This document shows, in pieces, positions 11,185 to 23,337 of a stretch of 64,000 bases of DNA (the first letter of the stretch is position 1; every line of letters begins with the position of its first letter). The notes under the pieces are model-generated. The model was not told where the DNA came from. It did no database searches and was given only the letters and a program-made list of their open reading frames with translations. The DNA is from Perkinsus marinus ATCC 50983 (lineage: Eukaryota; Perkinsozoa; Perkinsida; Perkinsidae), in contig NW_003214508.1 of NCBI RefSeq assembly GCF_000006405.1, positions 704,635 to 768,634 on the forward strand. Reading direction: 5' to 3'. The translations under genes were made by a program, and so were the position numbers.

Positions 11185-13330
11185 TCAATGACGTAGCTAT
11201 GTAAGCAGTAGAGACCCAGGGTTCCCTGTCATTGGTTAACGTTGGGGTAAATCTTCCGAGTGTTTCTAGCAAGACTAACACTTGCTATCTTACACCATAT
11301 CAACATGTATGCACGAACTCATGGAAATCTTGCGCACTTGGGAGTTTCCTCAAAGAGGAAGCTACGGCGAAAATTAGCGAATTTTCGCTTCAGCTAACAT
11401 GCGTTACATATTTACCTCATCGAGGAAAGTTGACTCAGGTTTCCTCACTCCAGCCAATATCCTCCGTTACATCGGAATGTTGAAGGGGAATAGCCAGGAT
11501 GCCCATTTTAATGAGCTCACGTCTTTGATGCTCAAAGTTTATGTCATCCACGTACCTCGTCAAGCCACATCTTGGCGCCAGTGCCGCTGTTCTTTTACCT
11601 CATTTTTGAAGTCGAAAGTGTGCTACCACGTAATTGAAGTCGGTATAACTTAACTGTTGATATTTGCGTAATGATGTTGTCCAAAAAGAGTATAAAGTGT
11701 TGAGTTATGTTGTTCAATGACCCGGGCATGCTGGGGAAACCCCTGTAGCCGGCAGGAGTTAGAAACCATTCGTATATCTAGCTTATCCCACTATTGGAAG
11801 ACGCGATACCGCCGCGGCGACAACACTCGTTCAGCAGGCAATGTAGTCTAGTCACTAGTAAGTCTCTATGAGGAACCCAGTAACTGATCCTGTGTGTTTC
11901 TGTACCCCCATCCTGATGTGTTGGTAAAATCAGCAGTGCTGTCTTTCAAGTCAGGGGATGCGACAGGCGCATCTTCGAGAAAGGGTACCAACTTATGTCC
12001 TTGCAATACATGTTATTGTCGCATTATGCCCTGAGTATCCGATTTTCGCTTTTATTCCGCGTTGTGGACCTCTTGATTCCGTAGGGTTATTGCACACTAG
12101 AGCAGGTTGATGGATCTCTGGATTTGCGATATCTGGATATGTTCAACATACTCCGTTATTGCATATCGACAGCATTCGCTACCGCCAGCAGTAACCTGGA
12201 AAGGATGAAGACCGGCTTTGCATTTTCGGTGGATGAGTTCACGACGGTCTGTGGGTGGTACCTGTCCCTCTGAGAGTCTCAGACTCATAGTCTCAGACTG
12301 CGACCATAAGTTCGACCATAGTGTCCGGGCCTCGGATGCTACTTTTGGATCCTACAATAGGGGACTCTACGAGGAGCCGATAGAGACGAGAGCTCACTGG
12401 CAACAACTCCGATGACGTTTCGTTCTATCATTTTATCAACTAGGCAAGTTGGGGGCGCTGAGGGTAGGCACTGATGCAGGTTTGGAATTAGAGCCCATCA
12501 CTAAAGTCATACCTGCCGTCTTGCTTGGTTCAATCGCAAGGTGGCCCTTGCGAAGACTCGGCGCTAAGGCCGACATGCTTAAACACATACAGGAAGAGTT
12601 CATCCCTGTTGCTACCGATAGTGGGTCGTTCGCTGGCGGCCGATCCTTTTACTCAGTATAGGCTGATCAACAAAGTACCACACTTGCGCCCAATGTAGTC
12701 GAGCTGAGAGCCCTTTGAAAGACACGGTTGCGGATATCCTGTGGCGCTAGCCATCCTCGGCCTGTTCAGTCCGGAGGGACCTTACAGTGGCTCGGTGGGC
12801 GCATAGATCGACGAAGTCGATAGTTAGTTTGACTAGTTGGTGCTGAGAGCCATTACTCTCTTCTTTACGCTGATGGACTATAAGATGACGATGTCGTAGA
12901 GTTACGGTATATGGATCCAGTGATCGCGGATCAGGGTAGATACCGCATTACCCTACGCCACTCGAATAGGATGACCCCTATCGAGGGTAAGCTAGAGCAA
13001 TGCATCCATACAAGGTCGAATGATTTTTACAGAACATAGAACGGCTGAGATTCGGTCCTTCGATGAGGATTGCCATGTAATATGCTCTGGTGCGTCTCTG
13101 CATGTGATACTGACCTCAGTTGCGTTCGAATTTGGGAATAGGACCGTGTGTTTTTGTCTTCAGCTCAGAAGGCTCGAACATCACCACAGAGAAGTTACTT
13201 CTCTGGGGTAAAGTACTGAGTTATGAGTGCTTCTGACGCGATGCCTCCAGACACGTGGGTGCCCTTCGGAATGCACTAGGGAAGCAAGTTACACCTTGAA
13301 GTTCCTAGACATACTCCCCCTTCCTCCTCA
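11185..13330. other. Long stretch without a recognised gene
   Basis: Both strands hold only short open frames. One at about 12449-12661 (plus) is somewhat protein-like (LELEPITKVIPAVLLGSIAR) but has no start context or family match. No RNA gene, tandem repeat or terminal repeat is visible. It may be a decayed element or a regulatory region upstream of the PPR gene. Confidence 0.4.
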
Positions 13331-15097
13331 ATGTCTGCCCAATGCGGTGTAGCAGCAGGAATATCAGCAGCCACTGCCCGTACCAGCCTCCTACGTGCTT
13401 TAGTGTCAATCACTAGCCAGCTCTCTACAGAACAGCTGTCTCGTCTTTATACCTTAGCAGGGGCTGCTATTGAGGTGAGAGACCGCCCACCCGTTCCTAT
13501 GCTACCGCGATTCTCGCTCTTCATAGGCAACAGCCATCGAAGGGGACATCTCTGCAGCGCGACAGCTGGTAGCCAGGATGGAGGCTGAAGGCGATATTAC
13601 TACTAACCCCATTAATTCGAGAAGTGGGGCTGCCTCATCGTCAGTGACGCCTCGGTCTCGTTTCAGATCGGCTAAATTCTGACAAGTTCCCCCGTTTGCC
13701 TGTTCCACTGTCCGTATATTCTTCCTTGGCTCGAGGCCTCGCTTCACAGCGACGAGGGACAGACTGCGCACGTTTGTGGGATCATGTGACCAAGTGGCGA
13801 CTGTTGAAGCCAGATAACGACTTCTTCGAAGGTGCGGCCGTACACCACAGGTCGTTCGAATGCTCTCTCTCAGCGACCCTCCATTGCTGTGCTGCAACGA
13901 GGGACCCTGACTTAGCCGTAAGGCTTCTCTCGGTGAGTGTGAGCGTGCTGATAGCAGGGCTTGAGACAAGTGTGTCAGGAAGCAGAGGCTCATAGGTTAC
14001 AGCTGAGTCATCTTGCTCGCTCTCACGCTCTCTGTGCAGTGGCTTACTCGAGGAAGCACAGTCAGACCGCTTGGGAGCTGTACGTATTCCTTAGCATGCC
14101 CAAAGGCCACTTTCGTGATTGGCAGTTACTCGGCGATGGTGGCCTCCGGTGAGCCTATTGCCTGCATCACGTTCGAACGTGCATTGACTGTATGCTCCAC
14201 CAACCGCTGGCATAATGCAGTGCCTGCTATCATCAGATCAGCGGTTGAGCAAATGGTACGATCCTGCCCGACACGGGGTCTCTATCCTCCACCCACAGGC
14301 CTGCCCGCTCAGCGACACAGCTATCGCTCATGCCATAAGGGCTTTCCGTGCTGCACCAACCTCTGAGGAAGCTGCCATCAGCTCGACAGCTGCTGAGCTT
14401 AGACTTAGGAATGCCTGGGGTGTATGATACGATGCTGTGTGACACACGTTCCATCGTTATTGGTTATCAGGTTATACATGAAGATCATCGTATGACTCTA
14501 CGACAGATGAACGCTTTCGTAGAAGTAGGTCCCAACTCGTCCGGATGTTTTCAACTGTTATTCGCAGGTGTATTGCAGTCTGGGGTACTGGCAAGAGGCT
14601 GTCAGTCTAGTCCTCTCAGCTCGGGACCGATGGCCTTGGATGGGCGATGATGCAGACCAAACCGAGGATGCAGTGTGCCATGATGGCGGCGGATTCGCAA
14701 ACGTACATACTTTCAAACCGATACTCGCCGTAAGGCCTCCCAGGACATCTCCAATTCCACCACATTCACTCCTCAGACAGTGGCCAAGGAGCCCTACGAG
14801 GAATACTTTGCCGTGTGGGATGTTATGGTACTCGATAGTAGCGTCACCCCTACCGCCGACATGATGAAGGAAGCGCTCAATCACGCTTTGGTCGGTCTAA
14901 AGTCAGCCAAACGTAAGTGTCACCACCGCGAACAATATGAATGCCAACGACTCGTAGGAGTGGTTCAACTCCTCGAGCTTGCCTATTCGAGAGGCATCCC
15001 CATCTCCCAGGACCAACTCGATCAACTAAGACGGGAAGCATCTCATGTGCCAGCTGTGCAGCAACTTGTCAGAATTTGTACACATCTCAAGACTTAA
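13331..15097 (+). CDS. Pentatricopeptide-repeat-like protein
   Basis: The gene starts at the ATG at 13331 and ends at 15097, with several introns. Helical-hairpin units typical of PPR proteins recur: AIEGDISAARQLVARMEAEG (near 13560), PLSVYSSLARGLASQ (near 13710), SLSATLHCCAATRDPDLAVR (near 13870), HALCAVAYSRKHSQTAWELY (near 14030), GYWQEAVSLVLSARDRW (near 14590) and PYEEYFAVWDVMVLDSSVTP (near 14790). The C-terminal exon, ending RREASHVPAVQQLVRICTHL, is charged and helical. PPR proteins usually bind organellar RNA; location and target are inference. Exact exon edges between 13670 and 14780 were not all fixed. Confidence 0.6.
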
Positions 15098-15276
15098 CAA
15101 TATCAACCTTTCATGTTTCGCGTCGCTGTTTCTCGTGATTTGCTTGTAATGTTCTATTAAACCCTGTTAATGTGGGATATATTTAGCATCCACAATGATG
15201 ACGAAATGTGTGAATATGCTCTTATCATTGTAATTGGTTAAAGAGTCGACTACAACAACACAACAAATACAAACGT

Positions 15277-17770
15277 TTATCGTCGAGGAAGCTTTCCAGG
15301 AGGTCCTCCGTCTGCTGATGCTTGTTCAGACTTCGTCTCAGCTTCCCGTTGTTTATCCAACTGTCGGAGGTATTTCTCTACATTAACACTCTCGTTGCCA
15401 AAGACGTAGCTATCTCCCTCAGCACCATGGGGCTAAGGATAACAGCACTCCTAATAACACCGATCGAGCTTAGCCTCACCTGAGCCTTCAAGTCATGCTC
15501 GTCCTCGAGGTTATCACTTCTGTTCTTCCTCTTCCTCCTATCATGCAGTTTATTATTGCCCTCAACGAACTGTCGCATAGACTCCTTTTCACGTGGTGCT
15601 GGCTTCTCCTGTGTGAGCCTATAGAAAATCACAAATCCTTATGATAGCCGTCAGTGACGGCACGTCCTACCACGGGTGATTGAGAGCTGCTTTAGCTGAT
15701 AGCCGGGTGACCGGGTTCAAGTCTAGGAGCCCTTGCATCAAATCCAAACCAACCTGAAAGCTACCCAATCAACCATACTCTGACATAGATGCAGACAGTA
15801 CGTGTGTTAATGGACAGGAAACAGAAGAAACTATGCCGGCCTGCGGAAAGCCAATAGCAGCACTCCTCCAATTCGGCTGTCTCGTCCTTATCTTCAATCC
15901 TTTCGCCGTAACATACCTACATAATTCTAAGTCAAATACAAGCACTTCCCCCCTAGGCTTACGATCGGAACTCGGGCCATTTGCGGTTGACATTTGGCGT
16001 CCCTACTAAGTCGAGTATCTTCTCAAGCACGTCAACCTCAGAGGCTTCAGCGAAGAGCGGATCCTATCAAAGTGATGATTCCCATTGAAGCAATATGGTG
16101 CTACTACCCGTCTAATAATTTCCCCTACTATACATCCGCATGACCACATATCGATTGCCGTAGTGTACTTGTAATCTGCTGGTCCCAATAATAACTCTAA
16201 CACCGCATATCAACAACTATACCGATTCGAACGCTCCCCACCTGGTGCTCTATACCATAACGTGACAACCTTGCGAGTCATGGTGTCGATCGGCTCCGAG
16301 TACTGACGGGCCAAACCGAAATCGCAGATTTTCAAAACCCCTCTGAAAGCAACAAGGTCACTACTGTGAAGCAACCCCAGAAGATGAAGACCCAACTATG
16401 CGGAAGTATCCTTTTCGTGCGAAGCGATAATTATTATCATTATTACCGATTGTTGAAAAGTAAGTTACTTGTCTTTAAATCCCTGTGAATAATCCATCGC
16501 TCGTGCATATATGCGACACCAGAGAGTAATTGTACTACTAGCGACTTCACCTACACACAATTCATTTTCCCCTCCCTCCCTACGCCATCCATCCCCCCAC
16601 ATTGTGCTATTACCTCAGCTTGTCGGAGCCCTTCATCAGGTGTGAGGTGCTCCAGTAAGTCCTTCAGTTCATGCTCCATATACTCCATCACCATATAGAT
16701 CTGGGTACTGCGTGCTCCGACCGCCTACACAAAGGAGTTCGATAGAAGTAGACGACGGAAACTGCCGTGGGGATATTACAACCTCTGAAACCGTTATGAT
16801 ATTCTCATGACGTAGGCGAAGGAGAGTGTCAACCTCACGCAGAGCTGTTAGAGGGAAGCCCGATGAGTCGTCTTGTTCCCGTAACTTCACCTAATGCGAT
16901 ACTAGTCGCGACATTGAAGGTAACAACGAAAAGTAGATGGTTTCACCAAGCCAAATGCCCAAACTCTCAAAAGGTATATATATGCATCATGATCTTGGAG
17001 TTTCACCCGTTTTACGTGGAGTGGCGTAATACGCGGTGATATGCAGTAGTTGTGAAATATGTTTTTCACTAGTGTTTTTCGTAGCACTAGGGTGGTGAAA
17101 CTCCATTATATATTCATTGTATTATTATATGTTATTAATATTAATATTGAAATTTCACATAGAGTTAAAATTATTATACTTTATCTCGTACCATCTGTTT
17201 TTCAATTCACTTGAAAGATGGAGCCCTGCTGAGTGTATAGAGCGAGCACGGTGCCCACCTGTTTCAATGCGCATATCTTCCCGGTCGTCTTCTCTCTCGC
17301 TCGGTAAACTACACCATAGGTCCCTTCGTCAATACGATTCAACTTCTCGTAATTATCCACGGACCGACAGCCCTACGCGACACCAATTCTTCCTAGGGTG
17401 AGAAAAACCCAGAGGCGAGTGTTGGGAAAAATATGTTCGCTCTCCTCAGCTGAGCTCAAGAGTTCCCTCGGAAGTTTACAAACGAACTCGGGTAAAAGTA
17501 CACAAAAACCAGCAATAGTTCCCCAAAATTTCCTCAGAATTTTCATATTCCCGCGAACACATGTGAATGTTCTCCCACACGCCGACACAGTTTCTATTCT
17601 CCTGATGATATTACGTCCAATACGGGTATATGGGGCCTCTTGAGCGGTGGTGTTGGCCGCCCAGCTGCGACCCCACATGACTTCACTTGCCCATCAGACT
17701 CGTTAGTTGGGGTCGAAGTGCTGCTCAGTTGTGTTTGAGAGCCGTCACCATTCGCTGCAGCAGCAGCCAT
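15277..17770 (-). CDS. CDK10/CDK11-type cyclin-dependent kinase
   Basis: A complete protein kinase domain is spread over many exons. Exon 1 (17624-17770) starts [10 protein letters not shown] and gives a Ser/Thr-rich N-terminus. Exon 2 (17259-17372) has [20 protein letters not shown] with the Gly loop and the Lys of CALK. Exon 3 (16780-16890) has [20 protein letters not shown], the PITSLRE-like C-helix that gives this CDK group its name. Exon 4 (16614-16724) has [17 protein letters not shown], exon 5 (16447-16550) [11 protein letters not shown]. Later exons give [13 protein letters not shown] with the [48 protein letters not shown] and [18 protein letters not shown]. The C-terminal tail ends [10 protein letters not shown] at 15277. 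CRSV...LNRI is shared with CDK10 and CDK11; I cannot separate the two. Introns 1 and 2 are enlarged by repeat elements. Confidence 0.9.
16996..17105. repeat. Foldback element in CDK intron 2
   Basis: TGGAGTTTCACC at 16996-17007 is repeated in perfect inversion at 17094-17105, enclosing about 86 bases. It lies inside CDK intron 2 (16891-17258, 368 bases), several times longer than the usual intron here. It looks like a small MITE or an intronic stem. No target duplication is evident, and no second copy was found in the window. Confidence 0.55.
17419..17580. mobile_element. TIR element, copy B, inside CDK intron 1
   Basis: The ends are GTGTTGGGAAAAATATGTTC and, on the opposite strand, GTGTGGGAGAACATTCAC. 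The interior shares the family's conserved core, which on the minus strand reads [14 protein letters not shown] by chance translation. The same core occurs in copies C and D. Orientation is reversed relative to those copies. It sits in intron 1 (17373-17623) of the CDK gene. Confidence 0.7.
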
Positions 17771-18175
17771 GGATCCACTCTGCAACATGCAGTGGAGATA
17801 ACGACTTGCCTTGCAGTGGATCAGACGCCACAACAACCGCATGTACGATGCCATCAACAACGCAACCGGCTTCATAACAATGATGGAAACATTATCCTGC
17901 TTTCGTCCGCCACCTTGTATAACATTGGGAGGAGAGCTCGTGTCACGTATCGATCAGGCGGTCCCCATAGTAGCAGTCGACGCAGGATGACGACTTCTTT
18001 TCCCATGCTGATTTACTCGTGTTCACCAACTGACGAAATGACCAACAGACCGTCCAGCCTCCCTACGATCGAGTTTACGCAAGGCCAACGTGGTAAACTG
18101 AGAAACCCGCAAGGAGTGATGATTGTGATACACACCATCGCGCAGGAGTCGCAGCACAGTATCTTGGATTTAACA

Positions 18176-20296
18176 CTACTCAACCTCACTGAGGTAATCC
18201 TTGATTTCCGCAGGTGTTAGCACTCGGAATCTGAAGCGGTCAGATATAGACCCAGAAGTCACAACAACGAAGCTCACCTCTTCTCCTCAGATGAGACTAT
18301 GCCAATCTCAATGTTGTGTTCATTTATAGCGCCCTCGAACCCCTCCTGAACAATAACACGCAAGATTAGCATCAACTGAGCATAAACACTCAGTGTTATA
18401 ACCTTTAAAGTGAGGATAGCTGTATGAATAGCATCTTCCAATTCGATGTCTTCAGAGTATCTAACAAGAAAGTAAACCTAAGTTGGTGCCGATCTGCGTA
18501 CCTCTTTTCCAGGAAGGACTTAGCATTGGCGTAGTTCTTGCCTATAGCCGAAGCCTTCCACCCGAAGAAGGCTCCACTAGGATCGACCTGACGACCATCA
18601 TAGTACAGTAGACCACCAACCAAGGGCCACCCTTTTACCTGGTACAGTTGTGGACCCTCCGTCTCGTCCCAACCGGCAATCATCAATGATATGCCGAAGG
18701 GCCGGACACCACCAGACTGGGTGAACTCCTGAATAGAAGAGTTATGTCGAGGCGTTGAACAATGCTCACACCTGCATGACATTGGCAACCTCTCTTGTGA
18801 GTTGTCGTACTGGTATCTCGTCCTCGTAGGTACACCAGTACTGTTGAGCCTGACGGAGGGAGCATAATGTTTACCAAGGGTGTCGTTCATATTTCCTTGT
18901 CATTTCATATCATAATAATTCTCCTTCCACACGAATTCGTGAGAAAGGTATATACAGTTAGCTGAGAATTTAATATGCATATGGATAGTAGCGACTAAAG
19001 GGATTGGCATATGCATATGGATAGTAGCGACTAAAGGGATTGGCCTATGCATATGAATAGTAGCGACTAAAGGGATTGGCATATGCATATGGATAGTAGC
19101 GACTAAAGGGATTGGCATATGCATATGGATAGTAGCGACTAAAGGGATTGGCATATGCATATGGATAGTAGCGACTAAAGGGATTGGCATATGCATATGG
19201 ATAGTAGCGACTAAAGGGATTGGCATATGCATATGGATAGTAGCGACTAAAGGGATTGGCATATGCATATGGATAGTAGCGACTAAAGGGATTGGCATAT
19301 GCATATGGATAGTAGCGACTAAAGGGATTGGCATATGCATATGGATAGTAGCGACTAAAGGGATTGGCATATGCATATGGATAGTAGCGACTAAAGGGAT
19401 TGGCATATGCATATGGACAGTAGCGACTAAAGGGATTGGCATATGCATATGGATAGTAGCGACTAAAGGGATTGGCATATGCATATGGATAGTAGCGACT
19501 AAAGGGATTGGCATATGCATATGGACAGTAGCGACTAAAGGGATTGGCATATGCATATGGATAGTAGCGACTAAAGGGATTGGCATATGCATATGGATAG
19601 TAGCGACTAAAGGGATTGGCATATGCATATGAATAGTAGCGACTAAAGGGATTGGCATATGCATATGGATAGTAGCGACTAAAGGGATTGGCATATGCAT
19701 ATGGATAGTAGCGACTAAAGGGATTGGCATATGCATATGGATAGTAGCGACTAAAGGGATTGGCATATGCATATGGATAGTAGCGACTAAAGGGATTGGC
19801 ATATGCATATGGACAGTAGCGACTAAAGGGATTGGCATATGCATATGGATAGTAGCGACTAAAGGGATTGGCATATGCATATGGATAGTAGCGACTAAAG
19901 GGATGAGTACTACCTGCTTTCGGCCACGAGACAGTATGACTCTGAAGTCAGGAGGCATACCAGCGAAGACCTACCAGAGTGGAATACTCCTATACTCAGT
20001 GGCAAGGCCCTCCTCCTCCACTCGAATAGTACACATCCTATCCTGTTGGTGAAGTTGTCAACCTTGCGGATGGAATCCTCCTCAGCTAGGATAGTTTGAA
20101 ACTGTACATAGCATTGGGCGGTGCGCATAGGAGGAGTTTGATTTACCTTTTTCTCGGTGGCCAGCACTACACCATTCTTAGCCTTGATTCCCAAGGCGGG
20201 TTTCCCCATCGATACTGCATTGAGAGCATACTCGATCTGACCCAGCTTACCGGAGGGGGAGAAGGTAGTCAATGAGAAGGAGTACTCGGAATCCAT
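18176..20296 (-). CDS. PSMA2: 20S proteasome subunit alpha-2
   Basis: This is a structural alpha subunit of the 20S core. Exon 1 (20147-20296) gives [20 protein letters not shown], the alpha-subunit N-terminal signature. Exon 2 lies within 19914-20085 ([27 protein letters not shown]). Exons 3-8 are 18772-18849, 18639-18728, 18502-18587, 18403-18460, 18278-18345 and 18176-18230. They include [73 protein letters not shown] and [14 protein letters not shown] at the end. This is full alpha-2 order and length. Introns 3-7 after exon 3 are 41-57 bases, but the intron before it (18850-19913) is 1064 bases and is almost filled by a minisatellite. Within exon 2, around 19950-20030, one or two small insertions do not resolve with simple GT-AG splicing. 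Confidence 0.93.
18973..19904. repeat. 36-bp minisatellite, about 26 copies, in PSMA2 intron
   Basis: A head-to-tail array of 25 complete 36-bp units and one of 32 bases. Each contains ATATGCATATGGATAGTAGC followed by GACTAAAGGGATTGGC. Copies differ only at scattered single bases, for example GGACAG or GAATAG for GGATAG, so the array is homogeneous and probably young or kept uniform. It begins 9 bases from the GT donor (19913) and ends 123 bases from the AG. The unit is a multiple of three and is open on the minus strand. There are no spacers between units, so it is not a CRISPR array. Confidence 0.97.
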
Positions 20297-20642
20297 ATTA
20301 GGCCTATAGAAAAAACAACAGCCACTGTAAGAAGGATGAAGCACTGGTGAATGTGATAATGGTCATATCCTATACGACCACTACTCAGAATGGCCGTGTA
20401 TGAAATTGCAAGTCACAAAAAACACAAGAAAATAGTCTCAGCCAAGTTTCGAACCTGGGATCCCATCAAAGCAGCCGCATTTTGAAAAGCCCTCAGAAGT
20501 TCTATCACGGAAATAGATGGTTTATGAACTACATCAACTCTTCCTTCCTGTTGCCCTTTCTACCCTCGAAGTGTTTAGAATACCACTCGGCCTCGAAGTG
20601 TCCTCCCATATGACCATTGCAGGCTTTCTAGTCCAATAAGCC

Positions 20643-22433
20643 ATGGATATTTCGGATTACCTTCGATTCAGCGATCCACGGCTTGTGGAGAAGCTTCGAC
20701 AGGAGACTGAAGTTGTCGGTTATGAAAGTGGTCCACCAAGCACTGTAGGCTTATCTGCCGAGGCTTCCTTAGATGCTAGCTTGCTCCAGACTAAGCCTCT
20801 GAGTAGTACTATTCAGGGGGGGATAGGGGTTTTGAGGGAAACTGCTATGTTATGACAGAGAAACGCAAGTCGTGGCTTCCGAGCGGATTGCATGCTTTTT
20901 CGCGGTCCAAGAACGAGTGTGTCCGGGAGTATTTCCGTAAAGGGAATTATAAGGGGCAATGCACACCCCTATTCGATGGGAGAGTGGTAATATCCTGAGT
21001 CCATCCTGGAAGGTCCATCCTAGTGCCCATAACATAGGTTATTGGCCCGCAATGGCTGGCAGTGTCTCTGTCTATGCTGGTGTTACTACTCATGTCATTG
21101 AAGATGGCATTGCATATATGCCCTCGCCTTGTGGAGTCTGTTGAGGAGCTTGGTGGAGCCGTACATGGTACTATTCAGTGGCTCGTTTGCCGTCTAGTAT
21201 CACTCCTTCCTCAGTTACCATGTTCTTCACGGGCCTTCTGGATTACTTTTTATTGCCGCTATCGTGGGTAATACCATACCTCCGAGAAACGAATCCTTCC
21301 CTGTGCGTGCGTCGTTAGATATTCTTCTTTCTAACGGCATTTTCTGACCCTGGTATCATACCACGTAGCAAGCCTGAAGACCATCCTGAGGAGTTCATAG
21401 CAGAAATAAGGCCCCAGCAATTGGATCAGCGGTAAGTTCTGCTCGTACTGCTTCCTCGTGGACGATTCGAGACTCCTTAGAACTGGCATGCCTCGACCTC
21501 GTTACCTGCTGTTGAATGGCGTTGCGGTGAAGCAGAAGTGGTGTCGTAAGACGCCCATTGCAGGGAGGACGAGCATTGCTGGTGTCTGGGATTAGGTACT
21601 TGTCGGATATACAGGCCTCCCAGAAGCCACCATTGTAGCGTTTGTGATGATTGTGTTACGCGATTCGATCATCATTGTGCTGTACTCGGTAGGAGTCATC
21701 TATCAATTGTAGACACCCTGTAGGCTGAATTCCATCAGGCACGTGTGTCGGTCTGGGTAACTATCGCTACTTCTTGTGCTTGATCGTTACACTAGGTAAG
21801 TACTCGTACTCTACAACAGACCATTTGCGTGATTCTCATCACTCTAGGTTTATCAAGCCTGATAGCACTAGCTCTCTGCATAGCCCATATAGTGACTGCA
21901 GGTGAGTCACATTGTTGCTATTACCTTCTTATGATTATATGCCTCAGCCGAGTGTTCTGGACAGAAGGTAGGCTACTTCATATTGGACCATCTAGATGAC
22001 TTCCTCGTGGCGATATTCTGTGTTATGCTTGTCTTTGGATTTGCTGTAAGTCCTAAACCAGGCCTCGCTCGAGACCTGTCGACTCGTCCTTCTTATCACA
22101 TCAGATGTTGAATATGTATCACCTGTACATCACAGCACATAATCTCTCGACCAACGAGCACTTGAAGCGATACTATAGGATGAATCCCTTCGACCACGGC
22201 ACGAAGGATAACTACTCCAATATCTGTTGTAAGTGCCCCCGCCTTGCACTGTCCTTTGCATATGCTCTATAGGCACTCCTGACAAGCTCCTGCCAACTGC
22301 GGCAGGTGGGATGAATATATTTGCTAGTTACCGTAAGCGGATTGCCTTTGATTCCCCTCTTGAGGTCGTCGGGCTTTCCTCAGGCCAAATTGGTACCCCG
22401 AATTCGGACTGTCTGTCGGAACTGTATGATTGA
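20643..22433 (+). CDS. DHHC-type protein S-palmitoyltransferase
   Basis: An integral membrane enzyme that attaches palmitate to protein cysteines through its own DHHC Cys. From the ATG at 20643 the N-terminus is [20 protein letters not shown]. The catalytic Cys-rich block [20 protein letters not shown] lies at about 21618-21680, followed by C-A-V-L-G and, after a short intron, [14 protein letters not shown]. Membrane helices follow: [18 protein letters not shown] near 21860 and [20 protein letters not shown] near 21970. The C-terminal motif [11 protein letters not shown]...[13 protein letters not shown] (22135-22230) corresponds to the family TTxE region. The last exon ends SDCLSELYD at 22433. 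Introns are short. Exons between 20830 and 21500 were not fully resolved. Confidence 0.85.
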
Positions 22434-23337
22434 AAGAGAAAATATTCATCATATACTTGCTACTATGGTACTCTCTCAGAGACCCAGTTTCTTACGCCTA
22501 TCGATTCTCGAGTTCAAAAGTGGCTCACTTCACTTCCTCTGGCTCGTGCAGTCAAGAAGCATGCCGAGTGGTCGTAGTGTACATATGAACTGTTCGGTAG
22601 TGAAGGCGCGTTATTGCTTGATCGTGTGCATGTTGCAGATTTATGAGGTTTACGTCCCGATGACTAGTTGCACTATATGTTCGTGAGAGACTCCTCTGTG
22701 GAGGAGGCTGAGTAAGTGAGGGGGACAAATTGCACAATTTCGCGCTATGATATCAAGCGATTACTCTCTGCTTTCCGTACGGCAAAGCTTTCTTCGAGGC
22801 TTGCTGTACTTGTAGGTTACATGTCGAATCGACGGCTTCTTAGTGATGTCTGTGACTAATGATGGAAGCATAGCCTGCCAGTTCTCCTGTCATCTCGCTA
22901 GCCCCAGTGTCACCACTATGGCACGTGGGGTCAGTAGATGTACAGAAAGTAAACTCCTACAGTTAACGCATATCAGGCGTTTACCTCACTGTGGTTACCT
23001 GGTGTATGCTGGAGGGGACAATCATCTCTCTTATTGACGTAGACAAATAGGCGTACATCTAGCTATCCTTATGCTCTCGGAACTAGCCTAGTGTTGAACC
23101 ATCGGCGACTGGCCTGTTTGTCGTAGTCTAGCTTGGCGATTCTCTTCACGGGGGTGAGCGTATTACTAGCGCCTTAGAAAGTGTAGAACTGTCACAGACA
23201 CGCTATGCGCACCTAGTCTCTCAGTAGCTGGAAATTGGAGTATGCGTGCCCTCGTACCAGCATCGGGCTCAACCGAGCAGGAACAGCAGCGTGGCTAGCG
23301 GGTATCCAACCTTGAAGGAATCCGGTTTATCATAACG
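22434..23337. other. No gene recognised
   Basis: Only short open frames are present on either strand. It probably includes the 3' flank of the DHHC gene and the 5' region of the next locus. Confidence 0.35.

Noticed and set aside
11320-11470. Possible further copy of the intronic TIR family
   Set aside because: Only loose likeness (GAAATCTTG, GGGAGTTTCC); neither inverted end nor the shared core is present.
18973-19904. CRISPR-like direct repeats
   Set aside because: Units are contiguous with no unique spacers and lie in an intron of a eukaryotic gene.
18900-19958. Long minus-strand open frame encoding a 12-residue repeat
   Set aside because: It is created by the 36-bp minisatellite inside a PSMA2 intron. 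The flanking exons restore a normal proteasome subunit, so it is not annotated as a protein of its own.
20425-20460. T-arm-like string, read on the minus strand as CCAGG-TTCGAAA-CTTGG followed by CTGAGAC
   Set aside because: No matching acceptor or anticodon arm could be found upstream. At best it is a fragment of a tRNA.
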